Origin: Rhizobium gallicum bv. gallicum R602sp
GTDB lineage: Bacteria; Pseudomonadota; Alphaproteobacteria; Rhizobiales; Rhizobiaceae
Assembly (NCBI RefSeq): GCF_000816845.1
Contig: NZ_CP006880.1
Location: 248,001-312,000, forward strand
Reading direction: 5' to 3'
DNA: 64,000 nt
Shown: in pieces, positions 27,584 through 36,550 of the stretch
Layout of the letters: every line of letters starts with the position of its first letter
Position numbering within the stretch: position 1 is the first letter of the stretch
Program-made: the position numbers and the translations under genes
The notes under the pieces: generated by a model
Database searches by the model: none
Told to the model about the DNA's origin: nothing
The model's input: only the letters and a program-made list of their open reading frames with translations

Positions 27584-27733
27584 CGCCACCTTGCCGACTT
27601 CGTTGCCCCCTGCAACCTCGCGCGCAGGCTCAAGACCCTCAAGGGCCTGACGCCCTACGAATTCATCGGCATCACGGACAATAGCTCCGAAAGGTTCACC
27701 CTAAACCCAATCCATCAAGTGCCGGGACTGAGC
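27584..27733 (+). pseudogene. C-terminal remnant of an IS481-type transposase
   Basis: In one plus-strand frame the stretch reads RHLADFVAPCNLARRLKTLK, then GLTPYEFI, then ERFTLNPIHQVPGLS. This is the conserved C-terminal tail of IS481/IS3-like integrase-type transposases (LADF..YNFARRLKTLKGLTPYE...NPIHQMPGLNT). Nothing of the catalytic DDE domain is present upstream. It marks an old insertion or recombination point at the border between the sugar operon and the nitrogen cluster. Confidence 0.75.
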
Positions 27734-27736
27734 ATC

Positions 27737-28306
27737 TTAGCGCAACTTCTCAACGGCGACGGCAAGACATGTCTTGAACGCAGCAAGGTCCGTATAGAGC
27801 GCATCCCGTGCCGCGTCTCCGATGATGAGGACGCCACCGCGCCGCTCAATTCCGGCGTGCAGCATGAGATTGTCGGCCAGGCCGAAATCCTCGATCGCAA
27901 TCCCGTTCGGGTCACGCAATCGACCTTCAGCATCATACGCGACGGCCCCGCCATAAAGATCGCTCACTCGTCCGCTGTGATCGCGGGCTACATTCGTATA
28001 AGCGAATACAGGCTTACCGCTTGCGCACATAAAGCCGAGTTCGAAGGCCGTCCCGGTATCGGCGGCAATGCCACGAAAGGGCGTCAGATTGGCGATGATC
28101 GCGTCCGCTTGGATCATCATCTTCTCATCCACCGCGTTTATCGCCGCGGCCCGCTCGCGCCTCGAGTTCGTGTGCGGGATTTCCAGATCGCCGGGCGAGA
28201 GCGGGAGAAGTCCCGCCTCACGGGCAAGTGCTGCCTTCCGGTCGAGGATTTCACGGGCGTTTGGGAGAAAAACCTCCGGACCGGCCAGATAAACTTTTCT
28301 TGTCAT
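27737..28306 (-). CDS. Nucleoside 2-deoxyribosyltransferase family protein
   Basis: This 189-residue protein begins KVYLAGPEVFLPNA, the nucleotide-binding start of the family, followed by the DTGTAFELGFMCASGKPVFAYTN segment with the catalytic Glu region. Members exchange bases between deoxynucleosides or hydrolyse deoxynucleotides. The ATG at 28306 puts the motif at residues 4-10; the longer frame to 28429 adds sequence from the broken region. It lies on the same strand as the biuret cluster, directly after the truncated allophanate hydrolase gene. The junction suggests that it was placed here by a deletion that removed the rest of that gene. Confidence 0.88.
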   Translation of the reverse strand: MTRKVYLAGPEVFLPNAREILDRKAALAREAGLLPLSPGDLEIPHTNSRRERAAAINAVDEKMMIQADAIIANLTPFRGIAADTGTAFELGFMCASGKPVFAYTNVARDHSGRVSDLYGGAVAYDAEGRLRDPNGIAIEDFGLADNLMLHAGIERRGGVLIIGDAARDALYTDLAAFKTCLAVAVEKLR

Positions 28307-28415
28307 AAAATTGCACCTGAAAGGGAGGGCTCGGCAACAGAAATACCTTCCTCGCTGTACAGGGAAGAAGGAACACAATCCAGTGGGCGAAAACCACCCA
28401 CCCGCGCGGCGCGTA

Positions 28416-28997
28416 TTAGTGCGCGCCAACGCTTGGTTTTAGGCCGACGATATTGTTGAGCCCGGCACGGATACGGCCCGAGCCGGCCGTATCCGTGCCG
28501 AGCGCAAAGCTGACGATGCCTTGGGCGGTCGCCACTGCTGAACCTGAAGATGAACCGCCAGGCACCAGCTTCGGATCAATAGCGTTCCGCGGGATCGGGT
28601 AGGGCGAGCGGACGCCGATCAGGCCGGTGGCGAACTGGTCGAGATTGGTCTTGTCGATCACCAGAGCGGCCTCTTTCAGCAGGCGGACGACGGTCGCGTC
28701 CTTTTCCGGCGCGTAGGCATAGTCCGGGCAGGCGGCGGTGGTCGGTATGCCGGCAACGTCGATGTTATCCTTCACGGCGAAAGGAATGCCGAAAAGCGGT
28801 TTTGCCGGATCGAACGCTCCGAGTTTCGCCGCCTCGGCCAAAACCGTGTCCTTTTCGACCAGGTGAATGAAGATGCCGGGATCGCTAACTTCGATGATGC
28901 GGGCAAAGACCAGCTTCGACAACGTCGGCGACACTGCCGCCATCCCGTCGAACGCGTGCAGCGAGGTGATATCGAAGGCCGGTGTCGTTGGGTTCAT
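28416..28997 (-). pseudogene. Truncated allophanate hydrolase (AtzF-like, N-terminal third only)
   Basis: The open frame gives 193 residues of an amidase-signature protein. It has Lys76 (FAVKDNIDVAG), the GGSSSGS serine cluster from residue 147 and Ser173 (DTAGSG), then stops at GLKPSVGAH. The intact homologue at 46411 has 604 residues and continues past this point through the rest of the amidase domain and a C-terminal domain. The catalytic lysine and serines are retained but most of the fold is missing, so activity is unlikely. The start overlaps the cupin gene stop (ATGA), the normal operon arrangement, which shows the 5' part is undisturbed. Confidence 0.85.
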
Positions 28998-29347
28998 ACC
29001 CTTTCCTCTTCCAGTATTCTTACGGGCCGATCCCATTGGATCAGCACGACGCAGCCGCTCTCGCTCCAGACGGAGTGTTCGGTGCCCGGCGCGTTGACGA
29101 TATAGCTGCCGAGGCCGTAATCGCCGGTCTCGTCGGATTGTACCCCGTCGAGCACCAGGATGGTTTCGAGCCCCTCATGCCGGTGGCGCGGTACGGAGGC
29201 GCCTGCCTCGTATTTCAGGAGAGCCACGCCCGGCTGGTCGCCTTGGAAAGGTCTAATCCAGTGAATGGTGACTTCATCGCGGAAGCGGACGAATTCCAAA
29301 TCCTTCCACCCACCAGATGTGAGCAGTTCGCGGGTCGTTTCAGGCAT
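28994..29347 (-). CDS. Cupin-domain protein
   Basis: This 117-residue single cupin has motif 1 [16 protein letters not shown] (two His and a Glu as metal ligands) and motif 2 around [12 protein letters not shown] (third His). It resembles the ChrR-type cupin group with no known reaction. The start at 29347 overlaps the end of the upstream hydrolase gene (29340-29347), and its stop overlaps the truncated amidase start, so it is firmly inside the biuret-type operon. A role as small metal-dependent hydrolase, isomerase or sensor for the pathway is possible but unsupported. Confidence 0.85.
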   Translation of the reverse strand: MPETTRELLTSGGWKDLEFVRFRDEVTIHWIRPFQGDQPGVALLKYEAGASVPRHRHEGLETILVLDGVQSDETGDYGLGSYIVNAPGTEHSVWSESGCVVLIQWDRPVRILEEERV

Positions 29348-30008
29348 GTGCGATGCTTTCCAGAATGTCGTCGACATGGGCAGTCCAGCCGACGACCGCG
29401 CCCTGGGCGCGGATCATCGCCATTGCCGCGGCCTTGAATTCGGGAAAATAGCTTTCCGTAGCCTCCTCGGCGAGCAGACATTCATAGCCACGGTCGTTTG
29501 CCTCGCGCATGGTCGTTTGCACGCAGACTTCCGTCGTGACGCCTGCAAACACGAGCTGCTGGATGGCGCCCTTCTTTAGCACGTCGGCGAGCTCGGTAGC
29601 GTAGAAGGCGCCCTTGCCGGGCTTTTCGATCACCACTTCCCCGTCGATGGGTGCCACTTCCGGAAGAATTGCCGTGCCGGGTTCGCCCGAAATCAGGATG
29701 CGGCCCATCGGGCCTTCGTCGCCGATCCTGAGCGAAGGATTGCCGCGGTCGCGTTTGGCCGGCGGCAGGTCGGAGAGGTCCGGCCGGTGGCATTCCATCG
29801 TATGGATGACCGGCAAGCCGGCAGCGCGAAAACCTTCGATCAGACGTTTCACGTCCGGCACGATCTTGGCGACGCGGCTGACATCATTGCCGAGGCACGC
29901 GCCGAAACCGCCAGGCTCGGCGAAATCGCGCTGCATGTCGATGACGATCAGCGCCAGCGCGCCAGGTTTCACGGTAAAGGGAAAGGGTTCTGCCTTGATT
30001 GCGATCAT
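29340..30008 (-). CDS. Isochorismatase-like cysteine hydrolase (biuret/triuret hydrolase relative)
   Basis: This 222-residue cysteine hydrolase has a complete triad: Asp24 (VIDMQRDF), Lys129 ([14 protein letters not shown]) and Cys162 ([16 protein letters not shown]). It is clearly related to the biuret hydrolase at 31555 (shared HRPDL, GRIL, GEPG and PGKG blocks) but diverged and shorter. Known members of this branch cut biuret or triuret C-N bonds. A paralogue next to a biuret hydrolase suggests a second substrate such as triuret, a carboxylated biuret or another ureide. The ATG at 30008 sits in a TGATG junction with the ATPase gene. Confidence 0.88.
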   Translation of the reverse strand: MIAIKAEPFPFTVKPGALALIVIDMQRDFAEPGGFGACLGNDVSRVAKIVPDVKRLIEGFRAAGLPVIHTMECHRPDLSDLPPAKRDRGNPSLRIGDEGPMGRILISGEPGTAILPEVAPIDGEVVIEKPGKGAFYATELADVLKKGAIQQLVFAGVTTEVCVQTTMREANDRGYECLLAEEATESYFPEFKAAAMAMIRAQGAVVGWTAHVDDILESIAHA

Positions 30009-31558
30009 CAATGATGACCTGCCATATGCGCCCCGATGACGCCGATATCGGCGGAACGCGCCGGCGTCTCGTAGACGAGCTTTCCCTCCGAGATCACCAC
30101 GATGCGGTCGGACATCTCGAGGAGCTCGTCGAGATCCTCCGAAAGAAGAAGGACCGCGGCTCCGGCATTGCGAGCCTTCATGATGCGCGCACGGATTTCG
30201 GCGACGGCAGAGAAATCAAGGCCGAAACAGGGATTGGAGACGATCAGCAAATCGACATCGCCGGTCAGTTCGCGGGCAAGCACGGCACGCTGCACGTTGC
30301 CGCCCGAAAGCGCTGCGATCGGTGAGGCGGAAGAGGCGGTCTTGACCTTGAAGTCGGAGATCAGCGCCGACGCACGCTCCTTCATGCTGCCCCTGTTCAG
30401 CCAGATCGCGTCCTTGCCGTCCGGCTTCAAGTCGAAGGTGCGGAAGGCTAGGTTCTCGCTGACGGTCATTTTGGGCGCGCAGGCGTTCTGCAACGGCTCT
30501 TCGGGGATGAAACGCACCTTCTTCTTGCGGGTCTCCTCGCGGGTGGCACCGTAAGCCTCGCCGTTGACCATGATCCGGCCGGCATCGGTCGGGCGCTGGC
30601 CAGCGAGAATTTCCGTCAGCTCCTTCTGGCCATTGCCGGAAATGCCAGCAATGCCGACGATCTCGCCGGAGCGGACCGTAAGCTCATCGATCTCGATCGT
30701 CTTCAGGCCGGAGCGATCCGGGGCTTTCACCTGGCTTACTCTCAGCACCGGCCTTGCCGCTTCCGCCACCGGCAGACGGCTGTCGAGCTCGGCGAGCTTG
30801 ACGTCGCCAATCATCATCGCCGCCATCTCGGCGGTCGACAGTTCATTCACCTTGCCTGTGCCGACCAGCTTGCCGCGCCGCAAGATCGAACAGGCGTCGG
30901 CGAATTTCGTCACCTCGTGGAATTTGTGCGAAATCATCAGCACGGTGAGCTCGCCGCGTTCGGTCATGCCGCGCACAATGCCGAGCATCTCATCGGCTTC
31001 GGCGGGTGTTAGCACGGAGGTCGGCTCGTCGAGCACGAGGAAGGAGCGGCCGAGATAGAGCTGCTTGACGATTTCGAGCTTCTGTTTTTCGCCGGCGGCA
31101 AGCTCGCTGACCGGCCTGTCGAGCGGGATCTTGAACGGAATGCGCTCCATGAAGGCCGCCAGATCCTTGCGTTCCCTGGCCCAATTGATCACCGCGGGTA
31201 CTTCGGTGCGGCTGATGACCAGGTTTTCTGCGCCGGTCAGAGACGGAACGAGTGTGAAATGCTGGTAGACCATGCCGAGCCCATAGGTCGCGGCATCCTT
31301 GGGTGAGGCGATTGCCACCTCGTGGCCGTCGACCGACAGCGAGCCGGATGTCGCGTGATAAAAGCCCATGATGCATTTGACGAGCGTCGATTTGCCGGCG
31401 CCGTTTTCGCCGAGAAGCGCGTGAAAAGAGCCGGCCGGAACGGCGATCGAGACGTTGTTGAGCGCGGTGAACGAGCCGAAGCGCATGGTCATGCCGAGCG
31501 TATCGATGCCGACGGCCTTGCCGGCCTTGGGAAGGGGCGTGTCGCGAACGGTGCTCAT
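30008..31558 (-). CDS. ABC transporter ATP-binding protein, two domains (BMP/nucleoside-importer type)
   Basis: This 516-residue double ATPase is of the YufO type that pairs with BMP-family receptors. Domain 1 has [34 protein letters not shown] and [12 protein letters not shown]. Domain 2 has [34 protein letters not shown] and [12 protein letters not shown], where the Walker B Asp-Glu is replaced by Ser-Asn, as often in the second domain of this family. It shares ATGA and TGATG junctions with the two hydrolase genes on either side, so enzyme and transport genes are interleaved in one operon. Confidence 0.94.
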   Translation of the reverse strand: MSTVRDTPLPKAGKAVGIDTLGMTMRFGSFTALNNVSIAVPAGSFHALLGENGAGKSTLVKCIMGFYHATSGSLSVDGHEVAIASPKDAATYGLGMVYQHFTLVPSLTGAENLVISRTEVPAVINWARERKDLAAFMERIPFKIPLDRPVSELAAGEKQKLEIVKQLYLGRSFLVLDEPTSVLTPAEADEMLGIVRGMTERGELTVLMISHKFHEVTKFADACSILRRGKLVGTGKVNELSTAEMAAMMIGDVKLAELDSRLPVAEAARPVLRVSQVKAPDRSGLKTIEIDELTVRSGEIVGIAGISGNGQKELTEILAGQRPTDAGRIMVNGEAYGATREETRKKKVRFIPEEPLQNACAPKMTVSENLAFRTFDLKPDGKDAIWLNRGSMKERASALISDFKVKTASSASPIAALSGGNVQRAVLARELTGDVDLLIVSNPCFGLDFSAVAEIRARIMKARNAGAAVLLLSEDLDELLEMSDRIVVISEGKLVYETPARSADIGVIGAHMAGHH

Positions 31559-32256
31559 GGCAGCTGGCTCACAAACGTTTCAGAACTGGAGACGGAGCCG
31601 AACACGCCGCCCTGCATCTTCACCATCTTGATCGCGGCGAGGTGGTTTCCGCAGTCGGTCGCACCGCAGCAGTCGTCCAGAAGCAGGCATTCGTAGCCGC
31701 GATCGTTCGCCTCGCGCATCGTCGTCGAGACGCAGACATCGGTGGTGATTCCCGTGAGGATAATGTTCTCGATACGCTTCTGGTTGAGGATGAGTTCGAG
31801 GTCGGTGGCGCAGAACGAGCCCTTGCCGGGCTTGTCGATGATCGTCTCGCCTTCGATCGGGTAGAGTTCGGGGATGATGTCCCAGCCGGGTTCGCCACGC
31901 GTCAGAATGCGGCCGCAGGGGCCGGGATCCCCGATGCCGGCACCGATCCGCTGTGAGCGCCAACGTTTGTTGGCCGGCAGATCGGCGAGGTCGGGACGAT
32001 GGCCCTCGCGGGTGTGGATGATGTGGTAGCCCTTGGCCCGCATGGCGGCAAGCACTTGTTTGATGGGTTCGATCGGCGCCTGCACCAGCGACAGGTCGTA
32101 GCCCATGTGGTCGACATAGCCACCCTTGCCGCAGAAGTCCGTCTGCATGTCGATGATGATGAGGGCGGTATTGTCCGGCCGCAGAGCACCGTTATAGGGC
32201 CACGGATACGGATCGGCGTCGATAAAATGCCCTTTGGATTCGGCCATCGCGTCCAT
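31555..32256 (-). CDS. biuH: Biuret hydrolase (BiuH-like cysteine hydrolase)
   Basis: This 233-residue isochorismatase-like hydrolase has its triad at Asp36 (IIIDMQTDF), Lys142 ([10 protein letters not shown]) and Cys175 ([10 protein letters not shown]). These are exactly the numbers reported for biuret hydrolase of Rhizobium leguminosarum bv. viciae 3841, whose sequence as recalled is nearly the same (start [19 protein letters not shown]). The enzyme hydrolyses biuret to allophanate and ammonia in cyanuric acid breakdown. Allophanate would then go to an allophanate hydrolase; the linked copy is truncated. The gene overlaps the ATPase start by ATGA and follows the formamidase gene by 11 bases. 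Confidence 0.92.
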   Translation of the reverse strand: MDAMAESKGHFIDADPYPWPYNGALRPDNTALIIIDMQTDFCGKGGYVDHMGYDLSLVQAPIEPIKQVLAAMRAKGYHIIHTREGHRPDLADLPANKRWRSQRIGAGIGDPGPCGRILTRGEPGWDIIPELYPIEGETIIDKPGKGSFCATDLELILNQKRIENIILTGITTDVCVSTTMREANDRGYECLLLDDCCGATDCGNHLAAIKMVKMQGGVFGSVSSSETFVSQLP

Positions 32257-32267
32257 CGATCTCTCTC

Positions 32268-33284
32268 CTATTCCGCGGCAGGTTTGAGGGGTTCGTCGTA
32301 CCGGCGCATCGGCTTGTCAAATCTGCAGGACGTGCCGTCCTTGACCTTAATGTCGTCTTCCCATGGCAGGTGGTATTTGCCTGCGACGAGGTCGTGCATG
32401 TAGGTGTAGGGCGCATCCTGCGCGCCGCCGGCGACAGCGACATAGCCGCGATGGCCGACCTGATAGATATTGTTCTCCACGCCCCAGCCGAGCCGGGCCT
32501 CGCGCACCAGGTCAGGACGCACCTCGGCGGTAATGATCTCGTTGGGCCGGCTGGAGGTTCCGTGGGCGATGATCGTGCCGTCGAAATTGCAGATCATGCC
32601 TTCGCCCATGGAATCGAACGTGCCGTCCGAGCCGCACATGCACACATTCGCGGTGACCATCAGGTTGCAGAAGGCGTTGGCCTGGTTGGTGAAACGCCAG
32701 GCTTCGCGGATCGGCGCCGTATAGCCGGCCGTGCGGATCATGATTTCGGCGCCCTTGTAGGCGCATTCGCGCGCCATCTCCGGGAACATGCCGTCATGGC
32801 AGATGACGAGCGCGAGCTTGGCACCGTTCGGGCCATCGATGACGGGAATACCCAAATTACCGGGCTCCCAAGGCTCAACCGGTACCCAGGGATGCATCTT
32901 GCGGTAATAGAGCTTCAGCTCGCCCTGGTCGTCGATGACGATGCCGGAATTGTATGGCATGCCGCCCGGATTGAGCTCCATGATGGAGAAGCACCCCCAG
33001 ATTGCGTTGTCCCTGCAGGCCTGCTTGAAAGCCGCGACCTCCGGCCCGTCGAGCGTGCACATGATCTCCGGATTGATGTCCATAGACAGGCCGTGCAGGG
33101 CGTATTCGGGAAAGACGACCAGATCCATGCCAGGCTGGTTGCGCCGCGCCTTGGCGACCAGATCGACGATCACTTGCGTCTGGCGCGCAAGATCGGCCTT
33201 GGTGACCGTCACCGGCAACTGAAGTTGCACGAGGCCGATGCCGACGCCGTGTTCGGATTTGTTGAGACCGCCAAGTCCGTTCAT
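32268..33284 (-). CDS. amiF: Formamidase / aliphatic amidase (nitrilase superfamily, AmiF-like)
   Basis: This 338-residue C-N hydrolase has the Glu-Lys-Cys triad visible as Glu60 ([10 protein letters not shown]), Lys129 (YYRKMHPW) and Cys162 ([10 protein letters not shown]). Length and segments such as GFCSIMELN-like [11 protein letters not shown] and the [20 protein letters not shown] stretch fit the AmiE/AmiF group, closer to formamidase (formamide to formate and ammonia). In this operon it would release ammonia from an imported amide or from a breakdown product. Substrate choice between formamide and short aliphatic amides cannot be settled by eye. Confidence 0.9.
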   Translation of the reverse strand: MNGLGGLNKSEHGVGIGLVQLQLPVTVTKADLARQTQVIVDLVAKARRNQPGMDLVVFPEYALHGLSMDINPEIMCTLDGPEVAAFKQACRDNAIWGCFSIMELNPGGMPYNSGIVIDDQGELKLYYRKMHPWVPVEPWEPGNLGIPVIDGPNGAKLALVICHDGMFPEMARECAYKGAEIMIRTAGYTAPIREAWRFTNQANAFCNLMVTANVCMCGSDGTFDSMGEGMICNFDGTIIAHGTSSRPNEIITAEVRPDLVREARLGWGVENNIYQVGHRGYVAVAGGAQDAPYTYMHDLVAGKYHLPWEDDIKVKDGTSCRFDKPMRRYDEPLKPAAE

Positions 33285-33296
33285 CGGAAAGCTCCG

Positions 33297-34223
33297 TTAT
33301 TTCGTGAGCGACAGCGCACCCGGCGCACCGGCGAGCGAGCGGGTGGGCGAGGACGTGGCAATCAGGATGATGAGGGTGAGCACGTAAGGCGCGGCGTAGA
33401 AGAGGTAGTAGCCTTTTGTGACGCCGACCGATTGCAGCGCCGGTCCAAGTGCCCCGGCGCCGCCGAAAAGTAGCGCGGCCAGGAAGCAGCCGATCGGGTT
33501 CCAGCGCGCAAAAATGACCAGTGCGACCGCCATCAGGCCCTGGCCCGACGAGATGCCTTCGTTCCACGAGCCGGGATAGTAGAGCGAGAGGTAGGCGCCG
33601 CCGATCGCAGCCAGCGCGCCGCCCGCTGCCGTCGCCAGCAAGCGAACCTGGTCGGGGTGGATGCCCATGGCCCGGGCCGCGTCCGTGCTGTCGCCGACGA
33701 CGCGCAGGATCAGGCCGATGCGGGTGTTCTTGAACCCCCAGAAGAGGAAGAGCGCCAGCGCTGCGCCGAGGAAGAACAGCACATTGATGTTGAGTACAGC
33801 CTGGATCTGCGGAGAGGTTGCCCAGCCGCCGAGCGGAATCGAGGGCAGTTTCGGCGCCACCGGCTGTATGAAGGACTTGCCGAGGAAGAAGGCGAGCCCG
33901 AGCCCGAACTGCATCATGGCGATGCCGACGGCGATGTCGTTGACCTTGGGGAACTTGCAGATCCAGCCGTGGATCAGCCCGAAGATCGCGCCTGCCATCA
34001 TGGCGGCGAGCACACCGAGCGTCGGCGAACCGGTGATTACCGCCACAGCATAGGCTGTCATGGCGCCGAAGACGAGGGTCCCTTCGAGCCCCAGGTTGAT
34101 ACGTCCGGAGCGTTCGGTAATCGTCTCGCCGAGGCTCACGAAGATGAACGGGGTCGAGACACGGATGGCGCCGGCGAAGACCGCCAGTGGAACGCCCCAG
34201 ATGCCGATCGCTGTTTCCTCCAT
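33297..34223 (-). CDS. ABC transporter permease (BMP/nucleoside type, second subunit)
   Basis: This 308-residue membrane protein has about eight helices and is of the YufQ type. Motifs are SLGETITERSGRINLGLEGTL near the N-terminus (typical of this permease group) and the late GLMAVALVIFARWNPIGCFL segment. The ATG at 34223 lies in a TGATG junction with the upstream permease gene and is preferred to the start six codons earlier. It pairs with the permease at 34223-35353. Confidence 0.92.
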   Translation of the reverse strand: MEETAIGIWGVPLAVFAGAIRVSTPFIFVSLGETITERSGRINLGLEGTLVFGAMTAYAVAVITGSPTLGVLAAMMAGAIFGLIHGWICKFPKVNDIAVGIAMMQFGLGLAFFLGKSFIQPVAPKLPSIPLGGWATSPQIQAVLNINVLFFLGAALALFLFWGFKNTRIGLILRVVGDSTDAARAMGIHPDQVRLLATAAGGALAAIGGAYLSLYYPGSWNEGISSGQGLMAVALVIFARWNPIGCFLAALLFGGAGALGPALQSVGVTKGYYLFYAAPYVLTLIILIATSSPTRSLAGAPGALSLTK

Positions 34224-35353
34224 CACAGGCTCCTCTTCCAAAGATCGGGATTGAAGACCTTGAACCGTCCGTAGAAGGTCTCGCAGACGAGAATGACGAT
34301 GAAGAGCGTCCCCTGCAGCACCAGCACCGTCGCATCCGGCAGACCCATGCGCCGCTGGATGAGGCCACCCGAAGCATCAATGCCGCCGAGCAGGATGGCG
34401 ACGGGGATGATCGCCAGCGGGTTGTGGCGGGCGAGGAAGGCGACGAGGATGCCGGTATAGCCGTAGCCGGCCGCCAGCGAGGCGTTGGCACTCCCCTGTA
34501 CCGCCGCCACTTCGATCATGCCCGCCAGACCGGCGAAACTGCCGGCAAGCGCGGTAAATCCGACGATCAGCTTGCCGACGGCCAAACCCTGGATCTGCGC
34601 GGCGCGCACGTTGCCGCCGGCGATGCGGGCCGCAAATCCGTAACTCGTCGCTTCGATCAGCACCCAGGAAATGATGCAGGCGAGAATGCCGACGACCAGA
34701 CCCCAGTGCACATCCATGCCAGGAATATTGCCGAGCATGTATTCCGCCGGCAGCGGCTTGGTCGACGGCTTGTTGAGGCTTGCGGGATCGCGCAGCGGCC
34801 CTTCGACAAATTGGTTCATCAAGGCGATAGCGATATAGGAGAGCAAGAGCGACGAGATGGTCTCGTTGACGCCACGGGAGTGGCGCAGGAAACCGGCAAG
34901 GCCGATCCAGATACCGCCGATCGCCATGGCAGCGATCGCCATCAGAACAAGGCTGAGGAAAACCGGCGCGGTGCCGGCGAGCGGCAGAGCCATGGCCGCG
35001 GCAGCAACGCCGCCCAGCACGACCGCTCCTTCCCCGCCGATGATGACGAGGCCGAGGCGGGCGGGCAGGGCGACGCAGAGCGCCGTCAGGAGAAGGGGTG
35101 CGGCGCGGCTGAGGCTGTTTTGCACCGAAAACCAGCTGCCGAAGCCGCCGGTGTACATCAGTTGGAAGAGGGTGGCCGGCGACTTGCCGACCGCCAGGAT
35201 GAAGAGGGAGAAGAGCGAAAGGCCGAACAGAATGGCCGCGAGGCCAATGACGATCGGCTCGACACGGCGCGCGATCCATTCGAGGACGGGGCGCAGCGAA
35301 GCCGATTTTTCGGTAGCGATGGCCATTGCGGGATCATTGGCTTCGATGGTCAT
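34223..35353 (-). CDS. ABC transporter permease (BMP/nucleoside type, first subunit)
   Basis: This 376-residue inner-membrane protein of the YufP type has about ten helices. Characteristic stretches are AALCVALPARLGLVIIGGEGAVVLG-like sequence near residue 90, GVNETISSLLLSYIAIALMNQFVEGPLRDP in the middle and the YGYTGILVAFLARHNPLAI segment near the end. A GGGAG site precedes the ATG. It lies 20 bases after the receptor gene and forms the channel with the second permease. Confidence 0.92.
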   Translation of the reverse strand: MTIEANDPAMAIATEKSASLRPVLEWIARRVEPIVIGLAAILFGLSLFSLFILAVGKSPATLFQLMYTGGFGSWFSVQNSLSRAAPLLLTALCVALPARLGLVIIGGEGAVVLGGVAAAAMALPLAGTAPVFLSLVLMAIAAMAIGGIWIGLAGFLRHSRGVNETISSLLLSYIAIALMNQFVEGPLRDPASLNKPSTKPLPAEYMLGNIPGMDVHWGLVVGILACIISWVLIEATSYGFAARIAGGNVRAAQIQGLAVGKLIVGFTALAGSFAGLAGMIEVAAVQGSANASLAAGYGYTGILVAFLARHNPLAIIPVAILLGGIDASGGLIQRRMGLPDATVLVLQGTLFIVILVCETFYGRFKVFNPDLWKRSL

Positions 35354-35373
35354 GGCGCTTCTCCCTTTGCGGT

Positions 35374-36501
35374 TTACGCTGTGGACCCGACGACGCCCTC
35401 GACCAGATAATTCATGCTTTCGAGCTCAATCGCGTCTTCGGCGTAGCTCTTGTCGGCAGCGACCACGGTGTCGCCCTTATTGTCCTTCAACGGTCCCTTG
35501 AAGACCGAGAAGCCACCCTTCATCATGTCCGCCTGCGTGGCCTCGAAGGCTTTGCGGCCTGCCTCGGACACGCCGGCGCCGAGCGCGCTCATCTTCACGA
35601 AGCCGTCCTTCAGGCCGCCGCGCACGAAGTTGCCGAGCTTTTCGCCGGCCTGCGCCCTCTTGATGAAGTCGCTGTAGACGTTGCCCCAAGCCCACTCGGC
35701 GCCGGTGAGGTATTTTTCGGGAGCGAGCGAGCTCTGATTGGCGTGATAACCGCAGATGAAGGCGCCTCGGCCGGCGCCGGTCTCTACGACGACCTTCGGG
35801 CTGTCGACGTGGCAGGTGATGACGTCGGCGCCTTGGTCGGCCAGCGCGTTGGTGGCTTCGGCTTCCTTGACGGCGAGCGACCATTCGCCGGTGAAGATCA
35901 CCTGGCAGGTGATGGTCGGATCGACTGTGCGCGCCCCTAGCAGGAACGCGTTGATATTCTGCAGAACCTGCGGGATCGGCTTTGCGGCGATGAAGCCGAT
36001 CTTCTTGCTTTTTGTCGCATGGCCGGCGGCGATGCCGTTTAGATACTGGCCCTGGAAGATATAGCCGAAATAGGAGCCGGTATTGGCGGGGTTCTTGCCT
36101 TCCTGCCAAAGCCCTCCGCAGTGGCGGAATTGGATGTCGGGATATTTAGCCGCCATGGCCAGCATGTGGGGATCGAAGTAGCCGAAGGAGGTCGGAAAGA
36201 GCAGGGTCGCGCCGTCCAGATTTATCATGGACTCCATCGTCTTCTGGACGTCGACAGTCTCCGGAACATTCTCTTCTTCGACCAGCGTCACGCCCGGCAT
36301 AGCCTTGATGACGGCCGCACCCTCCGCATGGGCCTGGTTGTAGCCGTAGTCGTCCTTGGGGCCGACATAGATGAAGCCGACGGTAAGTGCAATTTGGGCT
36401 GCGGCGGGGGAGCTCATCACGCCCGGCATGGAACCGGCGAGCACACCGGCAGCGGAGGCCTGGAGGAAATTGCGGCGGTTCATGGAAAGGAGTTTGGTCA
36501 T
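35374..36501 (-). CDS. BMP-family ABC transporter substrate-binding protein
   Basis: This 375-residue receptor belongs to the basic membrane protein (PnrA/BmpA) family, whose known ligands are purine nucleosides and related heterocycles. The start at 36501 has AAGGAG eight bases upstream; a twin-arginine signal follows (MNRRNFLQASAAGVLAG). The body shows VGFIYVGPKDDYGYNQAHAEG, FPTSFGYFDPHML and the hinge DQGADVITCHVDSPKVV. It is the first gene of the biuret-type operon, reading away from the GntR regulator at 36843. Ligand in this context may be biuret, a ureide or a related ring compound rather than a nucleoside. Confidence 0.92.
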   Translation of the reverse strand: MTKLLSMNRRNFLQASAAGVLAGSMPGVMSSPAAAQIALTVGFIYVGPKDDYGYNQAHAEGAAVIKAMPGVTLVEEENVPETVDVQKTMESMINLDGATLLFPTSFGYFDPHMLAMAAKYPDIQFRHCGGLWQEGKNPANTGSYFGYIFQGQYLNGIAAGHATKSKKIGFIAAKPIPQVLQNINAFLLGARTVDPTITCQVIFTGEWSLAVKEAEATNALADQGADVITCHVDSPKVVVETGAGRGAFICGYHANQSSLAPEKYLTGAEWAWGNVYSDFIKRAQAGEKLGNFVRGGLKDGFVKMSALGAGVSEAGRKAFEATQADMMKGGFSVFKGPLKDNKGDTVVAADKSYAEDAIELESMNYLVEGVVGSTA

Positions 36502-36550
36502 CGAGATGCTCCTTGCGGCGCTGGGCCAGTTGCGAACGAGTACAGCAAAG

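Noticed and set aside
27494..28459. 321-codon plus-strand frame
   Set aside because: Its first part is the transposase remnant; the rest is antisense to the deoxyribosyltransferase gene.
32875..34491. 538-codon minus-strand frame across formamidase and permease genes
   Set aside because: It runs out of frame through three well-supported genes and has low-complexity translation.
34187..35410. 407-codon plus-strand frame opposite the BMP permease
   Set aside because: Antisense shadow of a membrane protein gene, rich in charged residues.
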